12,153 bases of DNA, taken from NCBI GenBank assembly GCA_027067085.1, contig JAMOMM010000220.1, positions 1-12,153 of the forward strand. The letters run 5' to 3'. The DNA comes from Hyphomicrobiales bacterium (GTDB lineage Bacteria > Pseudomonadota > Alphaproteobacteria > Rhizobiales > Aestuariivirgaceae). Positions within the stretch are counted from its first letter, which is position 1; each line of letters starts with the position of its first letter. Both the position numbers and the translations under genes were made by a program. Positions 7,430-12,153 of this stretch are shown here, one piece after another. A model generated the notes under the pieces. The model saw only the letters and a program-made list of their open reading frames with translations, did not search any database and had not been told where the DNA came from.

Positions 7430-8617
7430 ATGAACCAAGGTTCTCTTACAAAAGATATTATTCTATTTGTGATCTTTGCAGGTCTTGTTATTGCGGCACC
7501 TGTATTATTGACCCCGTTGGGTGCTGGCTATCCTGATTTACTGCAAAAATTTGCTATTTTTGGCATCTTTGCCATTGGGTTTAATATTCTGTTTGGTTTG
7601 ACTGGGTATTTATCATTTGGCCATGCTGCGTTCTTGGGGGTGGGTTCTTATGCATCTGTTTGGATGTTTAAGCTGCTATCTATGAATGTTATCCCTGCGG
7701 TGATCTTCTCTGTTATTGTGGCAGGCATTTTTGCGCTTTTGATTGGTTTTATTACCTTAAGGCGTTCTGGGATTTACTTCTCAATTCTCACGCTGGCCTT
7801 TGCCCAAATGTCCTATAATTTGGCTTATTCTGTGCTAACCCCCATTACCAATGGTGAAACAGGGCTGCAAGTTCGCCAGTTAGCGCCGAGTGATCGGGCG
7901 GCTGATTATGTTTTAAATTTGCGCGACGAGGATTTGCGCATTCTTGACCAGGCCTTTGGTGTGGTTGAACAAGGCATTCCGATCACCAACTTATTTGGCA
8001 TTAAAATGAGCGGTTATCCGGGGTTTTATTTTTGTGCCGTATTGTTGATTATTGCCTTTGGCTTATCAATACTTATTGCGCGTTCAAATTTCGGTATGAT
8101 GCTTAAAGCGATTAAGTCTAATCAAAATAGATTGAATTATACTGGTGTTAATACGCGCCCTTACTTGATTACCGCTTTTGTTATTTCGGGTATGTATGCA
8201 GGGCTTGCTGGTTCATTGCTTGCTGTGACTGATCCGCTTGCGGGTGCTGAACGTATGCAATGGACGGCATCGGGCGAGGTGGTTTTGATGACCATTCTTG
8301 GTGGTGCTGGCACGTTGATTGGTCCTGTTCTTGGTGCAACGTTGATTAAATATTTTGAAAATATTTTTTCTGCAATTAATGATAATGTGCTGCAAGGGTT
8401 TTACTCATTTTTACCAGATAGTTTAAACGAAATTGCTGTTGCAGTGTCTGGCATGTTTGTTGGTAAAGGTTGGCATTTAACATTGGGACTATTGTTTATG
8501 GTCATTGTTGTGTTCTTACCAGGGGGCTTAATGCAAGGGTTCCAGTTGATCGCTAATCGATTTAAGCGCAAGAAAAAAACAGATTCCACACAACATTCCA
8601 AACAAGCTGCAGAGTAG
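7430..8617 (+). CDS. livM: LIV/HAAT-family ABC importer permease, LivM-like
   Basis: A 395-residue inner-membrane permease, partner of the LivH-like subunit. It shows the LivM signature [20 protein letters not shown] at about residues 46-65, the [17 protein letters not shown] segment, the coupling-loop region [19 protein letters not shown], and [13 protein letters not shown] near the C-terminal third. The segment of roughly 55 residues between [10 protein letters not shown] and NLFGIKMSG is longer and more charged than in a minimal LivM and is probably an extracytoplasmic insertion. The C-terminus ends in a basic tail (FKRKKK). The ATG at 7430 is preceded by GGAGG at 7416-7420. The gap to livH is 4 bases and to livG 9 bases, so the genes are tightly cotranscribed. 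Confidence 0.9.
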   Translation: MNQGSLTKDIILFVIFAGLVIAAPVLLTPLGAGYPDLLQKFAIFGIFAIGFNILFGLTGYLSFGHAAFLGVGSYASVWMFKLLSMNVIPAVIFSVIVAGIFALLIGFITLRRSGIYFSILTLAFAQMSYNLAYSVLTPITNGETGLQVRQLAPSDRAADYVLNLRDEDLRILDQAFGVVEQGIPITNLFGIKMSGYPGFYFCAVLLIIAFGLSILIARSNFGMMLKAIKSNQNRLNYTGVNTRPYLITAFVISGMYAGLAGSLLAVTDPLAGAERMQWTASGEVVLMTILGGAGTLIGPVLGATLIKYFENIFSAINDNVLQGFYSFLPDSLNEIAVAVSGMFVGKGWHLTLGLLFMVIVVFLPGGLMQGFQLIANRFKRKKKTDSTQHSKQAAE

Positions 8618-8626
8618 GGGGAACTT

Positions 8627-9388
8627 ATGGAAAATATCGTTCTACACGTTAATGACGTCCATAAGAGCTTTGCTGGTCTTCATGCGTTAAGTGATATTGA
8701 TTTGGCGGTTCGCGAAGGTGAAACCCACGCGATCATTGGCCCAAACGGGGCTGGTAAATCCACGTTGCTTAATGTGTGCATTGGCCGATTGAAACCTGAT
8801 AGTGGGTCTGTCGTTTTTGATGGCGTAACGCTGACGGGTAAAAAGCCATATGAGATCAATCAGCTTGGAGTGGCACGGGTGTTTCAAACACCAGAAGTGT
8901 TTCCTGACCTCACGGCGCTTGATAATGTCATGGTGCCTGCTTTGGCCAAACGTGACGGTTCTTTTAAGATGAGTGTGATTAAACGCTTGTCTCGTGAAAA
9001 AGGATTGCGCGCGCAAGCTGAACATATGCTCGAAGATTTGGGCATGGCAGATCAAATGCAGCAAATTGCTTCTGAAATGTCTCGCGGTAATAAGCGGCGC
9101 TTGGAATTGGCGATGTCGCTCATTCAAAAACCACGGCTTTTATTGTTGGATGAGCCAACAGCTGGCATGGCGCGTCATGATACCAATGCGACGATTGACT
9201 TGCTTAAAAAAATCAAAGAAGGCGGTATGACCAAAGTGATTATTGAACATGATATGCATGTGGTTTTTTCATTGGCTGACCGTATTTCTGTTTTGGCTGG
9301 CGGGCGTATTATTGCCCAAGGAACGCCTGATGAAATTAAAAACAATCCAAAAGTTAAAGAAGCCTATCTTGGCGAGGAGCAGGTATGA
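8627..9388 (+). CDS. livG: LIV/HAAT-family ABC importer ATPase, LivG-like, with divergent signature loop
   Basis: A 253-residue cytoplasmic ATP-binding subunit. Walker A is GPNGAGKST at 38-46 (Lys44), the Q-loop Gln is residue 87, Walker B is LLLLDE at 171-176 and the H-loop is His208 in IIEHDM. VARVFQTPEVF and the C-terminal EAYLG segment are typical of LivG. Two loops are unusual: the ABC signature reads MSRGNKRRLE at 151-160 instead of an LSGGQ-like sequence, and the D-loop region reads TAGMARHDT where most relatives have a GLNP-type sequence. Both changes lie in an otherwise intact protein, so it is probably a subfamily trait rather than decay. AGGGGGA at 8616-8622 is a strong ribosome binding site that overlaps the livM stop. 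The 3' end overlaps livF by 4 bases (ATGA). Confidence 0.92.
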   Translation: MENIVLHVNDVHKSFAGLHALSDIDLAVREGETHAIIGPNGAGKSTLLNVCIGRLKPDSGSVVFDGVTLTGKKPYEINQLGVARVFQTPEVFPDLTALDNVMVPALAKRDGSFKMSVIKRLSREKGLRAQAEHMLEDLGMADQMQQIASEMSRGNKRRLELAMSLIQKPRLLLLDEPTAGMARHDTNATIDLLKKIKEGGMTKVIIEHDMHVVFSLADRISVLAGGRIIAQGTPDEIKNNPKVKEAYLGEEQV

Positions 9389-10152
9389 GTTCTGTTGCTG
9401 AAAATACCAATGTAGATGACAATTCAGCCAGTCAAGCTGAGGATAGCCCTGCGTTTTTTTCTTGTAAGAATATCAATGCCTATTACGGCGATAGCTACAT
9501 CGTTCAAGATGTCTCATTTGAGGTTAACGAAGGCGAAATCGTTGCTTTACTAGGCCGAAATGGTGCGGGTAAAACATCGACACTTCGCGCTATTGCACGT
9601 GCCAGCGAGCCAGAATTGCGTGGTGGTGAAATTTGGCTTGGTGGTCAAGCATTGCATGAAATGCCAACGCACGAAGCCGCTTTAGCTGGTGTGCAACTGG
9701 TGCAAGAAGATCGTTGTATTATTCAGGGTTTGAGCGTTGAAGAAAACTTAGATCTGGCAACAATTGCTGGTGACAAGGGTTGGGATTTTGAACGGATTTA
9801 TCAACTGTTTCCACGCCTAAAAGAGCGCCGCAAACAAGAAGGCACAACGCTTTCTGGTGGAGAACAGCAAATGCTGGCGATTGCACGGGCGCTGGCGCGT
9901 GATATTAAACTCTTGCTACTTGATGAGCCGTATGAGGGGCTTGCTCCTGTGGTGCGACACGACATTGAAAAGGCATTGATGGAAGTTCGCGCGGCTGGCA
10001 TTACAACAGTTATTGTTGAACAAAACGCGGTTGCTGCTTTACGACTTTCGGACAAAGCGGTTATTCTTGATACGGGTGTTGTTGTGTATCAAGGTTCAGC
10101 AAAAGAAGTTTTAGATAACGAAAAATTGCGCCACGAGTATTTAGCAATTTAA
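9385..10152 (+). CDS. livF: LIV/HAAT-family ABC importer ATPase, LivF-like
   Basis: A 255-residue cytoplasmic ATP-binding subunit, partner of the LivG-like protein. Walker A is GRNGAGKTS at 57-65 (Lys63), the Q-loop is VQED with Gln107, the canonical signature LSGGEQQ is at 156-162, and Walker B is LLLLDE at 176-181. The switch position reads VEQN rather than a histidine, as is usual in LivF proteins. An N-terminal extension of about 22 polar, acidic residues precedes the ABC core and is absent from short LivF proteins of about 235 residues. The ATG overlaps the livG stop as ATGA, with GGAG just upstream, so the start is firm. This is the last gene of the operon; its stop lies 69 bases before the palindrome at 10222. 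Confidence 0.93.
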   Translation: MSSVAENTNVDDNSASQAEDSPAFFSCKNINAYYGDSYIVQDVSFEVNEGEIVALLGRNGAGKTSTLRAIARASEPELRGGEIWLGGQALHEMPTHEAALAGVQLVQEDRCIIQGLSVEENLDLATIAGDKGWDFERIYQLFPRLKERRKQEGTTLSGGEQQMLAIARALARDIKLLLLDEPYEGLAPVVRHDIEKALMEVRAAGITTVIVEQNAVAALRLSDKAVILDTGVVVYQGSAKEVLDNEKLRHEYLAI

Positions 10153-10221
10153 CGATTTATAGACGTACCATCGGCTCAGAACTCTTAGACTGTACCTGCC
10201 GCTTAAAGCATGTCACCTTTG

Positions 10222-10260
10222 GTAAGTCGTTCTGGTTCAATCTAAACCAGAACGACTCTA
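10222..10260 (-). repeat. Dispersed palindromic element (copy 2), possible bidirectional terminator
   Basis: A perfect 13-bp inverted repeat, AGTCGTTCTGGTT at 10225-10237 and AACCAGAACGACT at 10245-10257, encloses a 7-base loop. Read on the minus strand, the 39-base unit matches 4657-4695 at 34 positions. It is the only clear structure in the 124-base gap between two convergent genes, 69 bases after livF and 16 bases beyond the oxidase stop. It could stop transcription from both sides, although no long T-tract follows on either strand. The rest of the gap (10153-10221) holds nothing I recognise. Confidence 0.72.
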
Positions 10261-10276
10261 ATTGAAGCATTTAAGA

Positions 10277-11725
10277 TCAAACAACATCAATCCAAGTAAC
10301 CATGCCGCCAGCTTGGTGTTCAATCATATGGCAATGAAAGAGCCATTTGCCTGGGTTGTCAGCCAAGAAAGCAAACGAAACCTTTTCATTTGGATAGACA
10401 AGTTCAGTATCACGCCATTCACCATTGTTAAACGACATATTGTTGCGGGCAACTACCTTAAAATGGGTGCCATGTAAGTGCATCGCATGAGGAAATGCTG
10501 TGTCATTTGTGATGTCAATTTGAACGGTTTCACCACGGTTGACCTTGACAAGTGGCTTGTCTAAATCGCCAGCAATTCCATTAAAAGCCCAAACGCGCTT
10601 TGCTTTGACGAGTTGTTTCCAATCAAGGGTTTTTCCGCCAACGATGGCCTTTTCCATCGAACCCATTGCGCCGCCAATCATAACTAATGGAACAATCTTT
10701 GCCGTAAGGGGTTTAAAATTAGCGTGAGGCATTGTTATGGCCAAAGCTTTGGGCGGTGAGGTAATTGGCGCAACGGTTTGATCTTGAGAATACTCAAAAG
10801 AGGCAATCTCGTATTTTTGTTGTTGGTCTACAAAGTGAATAGGAGATTGAGTTCCCGGTTTATGGGTGGCATCAAGCATTAAATCTATACGTTGAGCTGG
10901 CCCAAGAATTAAGTCATCTTTTTTAAGCTTACGTGGAGTGATTGGGTGCCCATCTTTAGCAATTATCCATGGATCGTGATCGGCCAATTTTAATTCCATT
11001 ATTCTGGAATTGGCTACATTGACGATGCGCAGGCGAACGCGTTCGCCAGCATTCAGTTTGATTTTTGGTTTTTGTTTGCCATTTAATGTGAGCACATTTC
11101 CTAGCCGGCCACCGTGGGCCCAATCATGCATTTCCCCCATTGATTTTTCATCGATTTTGCCAGCGTTGTCTAAACGCCAGTCGTCGATAACTAGATTAAT
11201 TTCACGTACGTCGCTTTTGTCGGGCTCTTCAACAATAAGCAAACCGTATAGGCCGCGGGCGAGCTGTTCCCATGATCGATTGTGGGTGTGATACCAATAC
11301 GTCCCTGCATCGGGTGCAGTGAACTCATAATCAAAGCTTTCGCCAGGTTTTACCGCGTCTTGAGTAAGGCCTGAAACCCCGTCCATTTTGTTATCAATTC
11401 TAATGCCATGCCAATGAATGGATGTTGCTTGATCCAATTCGTTGACCAGCCGTACTTTGACTTTCTCGCCTTGTTTAACTTTAATGATGGGTCCAGGATT
11501 AGTGTTGTTGTATGACCACACTTGAGTTGTTGGCCCGTTATCCCCAAAGAATTTAGTTTCAGATTTTTTGGCTTTAAGGATGAAAAATCCGTCGTCAGTT
11601 TTTTCGACACTTCCAGCTAATGCGCTCAGTTGCGGGATCATGAGACCTGCTGCACATGCCGTCAAGAATTTACGTCTGTTTAGCTGCGTGCGTCTAAAAG
11701 CATTGTTTTTGGTAGTGTTAGTCAA
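10277..11725 (-). CDS. Tat-exported multicopper oxidase (laccase/CueO-like)
   Basis: A 482-residue periplasmic multicopper oxidase, likely to oxidise Cu(I) or phenolic substrates with oxygen as acceptor. A twin-arginine signal (NRRKFLT, Arg17-Arg18) starts the protein. All copper-site motifs are present: HWHG (His104, His106), HTH (His146, His148), HAMHLHGTH (His413, His416, His418) and HCHMIEH (His464, Cys465, His466, His470), with Met475 as the probable axial type 1 ligand. Three cupredoxin domains fit the length. It lacks the long Met-rich insert of E. coli CueO; only a short MIGGAMGSME stretch is seen. I chose the TTG at 11725 because AAAGGA lies just upstream and it places the Tat motif 17 residues in. 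The frame is open to 11842, but that extension runs through the promoter and adds an unlikely N-terminus. The CueR-like site upstream supports a copper-tolerance role. Confidence 0.9.
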   Translation of the reverse strand: MTNTTKNNAFRRTQLNRRKFLTACAAGLMIPQLSALAGSVEKTDDGFFILKAKKSETKFFGDNGPTTQVWSYNNTNPGPIIKVKQGEKVKVRLVNELDQATSIHWHGIRIDNKMDGVSGLTQDAVKPGESFDYEFTAPDAGTYWYHTHNRSWEQLARGLYGLLIVEEPDKSDVREINLVIDDWRLDNAGKIDEKSMGEMHDWAHGGRLGNVLTLNGKQKPKIKLNAGERVRLRIVNVANSRIMELKLADHDPWIIAKDGHPITPRKLKKDDLILGPAQRIDLMLDATHKPGTQSPIHFVDQQQKYEIASFEYSQDQTVAPITSPPKALAITMPHANFKPLTAKIVPLVMIGGAMGSMEKAIVGGKTLDWKQLVKAKRVWAFNGIAGDLDKPLVKVNRGETVQIDITNDTAFPHAMHLHGTHFKVVARNNMSFNNGEWRDTELVYPNEKVSFAFLADNPGKWLFHCHMIEHQAGGMVTWIDVV

Positions 11726-11772
11726 AAGGAAATCCTTTCCATGGACAAAGTTTAATACATAGATTATCTTTT

Positions 11773-11803
11773 TTACTGGAGCCTCCAGCCAGTGGAGGGT
11801 CAA
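11773..11803 (-). promoter_or_regulatory. CueR/HmrR-type copper-responsive promoter for the multicopper oxidase
   Basis: On the minus strand, TTGACC at 11803-11798 serves as -35. After a 19-base spacer, CAGTAA at 11778-11773 occupies the -10 position, although it is a poor -10 match. The spacer contains a dyad, CCTCCA-CTGGC-TGGAGG at 11798-11782, extended by outer matches (GA/TC). MerR-family copper activators such as CueR and HmrR bind exactly this layout: TTGACC running into a CC-TCC/GGA-GG dyad within an overlong 19-bp spacer. The predicted transcript would start about 40 bases before the oxidase TTG codon. The assignment rests on motif resemblance; no merR-family gene is in the window. 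Confidence 0.68.
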
Positions 11804-11842
11804 TAGTGATGTTAAATGTAAGAAAATAAAAAGGTTAAGCAT

Positions 11843-12153
11843 ATGGGTTTTGTACGCAAGGTTTCACGTTTCGGCGCAATCATTACTGTTGGCACTATTG
11901 TCGGATTGTCATTGGGCCTTACGCCTGCCGTTGCTGATGGGAAACCACTAAGCAAAACCCAAATCGAACAAATTGTTCGAAATTATTTGCTTAAAAACCC
12001 AGAAATTCTGATTGAGATGTCGCAAATTTTGGATGAAAAACAAAAGTCTCAAACTGCAAATAAATTTTCTGAAAACTTACAGTCGGTTATTTTTGAATTA
12101 GAAAATGGCGATGGCGGTGGCGTTATGGGAAATCCAAACGGGACGACAGTCGT
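11843..12153 (+). CDS. DsbA/ScsC-like periplasmic thiol:disulfide oxidoreductase, N-terminal part (3' end outside window)
   Basis: The frame stays open from the ATG at 11843 to the right edge, giving 103 codons. Residues 1-31 form a Sec signal peptide: a basic start (VRKVSR), a hydrophobic core, and a probable cut after PAVA. Residues about 38-65 contain TQIEQIVRNYLLKNPEILIE, typical of the helical N-terminal domain of ScsC/BdbD-like proteins. The visible part ends at MGNPNGTTVV, which in this family directly precedes the strand leading to the CxxC active site, so the catalytic residues lie just outside the window. AAGG at 11831-11834 is a modest ribosome binding site. The gene is divergent from the multicopper oxidase, sharing 117 bases of control region. 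ScsC proteins are linked to copper tolerance and disulfide isomerisation; which of these applies here is inference. Confidence 0.83.
   Translation, partial: MGFVRKVSRFGAIITVGTIVGLSLGLTPAVADGKPLSKTQIEQIVRNYLLKNPEILIEMSQILDEKQKSQTANKFSENLQSVIFELENGDGGGVMGNPNGTTV

Noticed and set aside
8687..9127. Minus-strand open frame of 146 codons inside the livG-like gene
   Set aside because: It lies wholly antisense to conserved ABC ATPase motifs and shows no domain or convincing start.
4934..10152. Urea transporter (UrtABCDE) assignment for the five-gene operon
   Set aside because: The gene order fits, but there are no urease genes nearby and the binding protein and ATPase motifs do not let me separate urea from other LIV-family substrates.
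11726..11842. N-terminal extension of the multicopper oxidase to an ATG at 11842
   Set aside because: It would translate through the copper-type promoter and put the Tat motif more than 50 residues into the protein.
1..12153. CRISPR arrays, tRNA or rRNA genes, insertion sequences or phage genes
   Set aside because: No regularly spaced repeats, tRNA-like folds, transposase frames or phage proteins were seen on reading both strands.

Overview
The window looks like chromosome of an alphaproteobacterium, probably of the Hyphomicrobiales or Rhodobacterales type with moderate GC. Reasons: an alpha-2-macroglobulin/PbpC gene pair, a Tat-exported LIV-type binding protein in a five-gene ABC operon, short dispersed palindromes between genes, and a CueR/HmrR-style copper promoter. 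The taxonomic call is inference from gene style; there is no rRNA or other marker.

Layout. (1) Bases 1-3520, plus strand: the 3' part of a bacterial alpha-2-macroglobulin, open at the left edge and beginning almost exactly at its thioester motif, translationally overlapped by penicillin-binding protein 1C. (2) 3606-4562, plus: a SLAC1/TehA-family anion channel or transporter, followed by a clear intrinsic terminator at 4608-4651. (3) 4657-4933: a gene-free leader with a dispersed palindrome, a spaced inverted repeat and a stem-loop region. (4) 4934-10152, plus: a five-gene ABC importer of the branched-chain amino acid (HAAT/LIV) family in the order binding protein, LivH, LivM, LivG, LivF, with a hairpin after the binding-protein gene. 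(5) 10153-10276: a convergent intergenic region carrying a perfect 13-bp palindrome related to the element upstream of the operon. (6) 10277-11725, minus: a Tat-exported multicopper oxidase. (7) 11726-11842: a divergent promoter region with a CueR/HmrR-like operator reading toward the oxidase. (8) 11843 to the right edge, plus: the N-terminus of a DsbA/ScsC-like periplasmic thiol oxidoreductase, cut before its active site.

How the genes work together. Alpha-2-macroglobulin and PbpC form a known periplasmic pair thought to trap foreign proteases and repair murein. The ABC genes form a complete importer whose substrate cannot be fixed from sequence. The oxidase and the ScsC-like protein form a plausible periplasmic copper-handling pair around a shared control region. 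I see no tRNA, rRNA, CRISPR, transposase or phage gene. Most of the window is ordinary chromosomal content; the points worth a second look are the paired palindromic elements around the ABC operon and the copper-type promoter.
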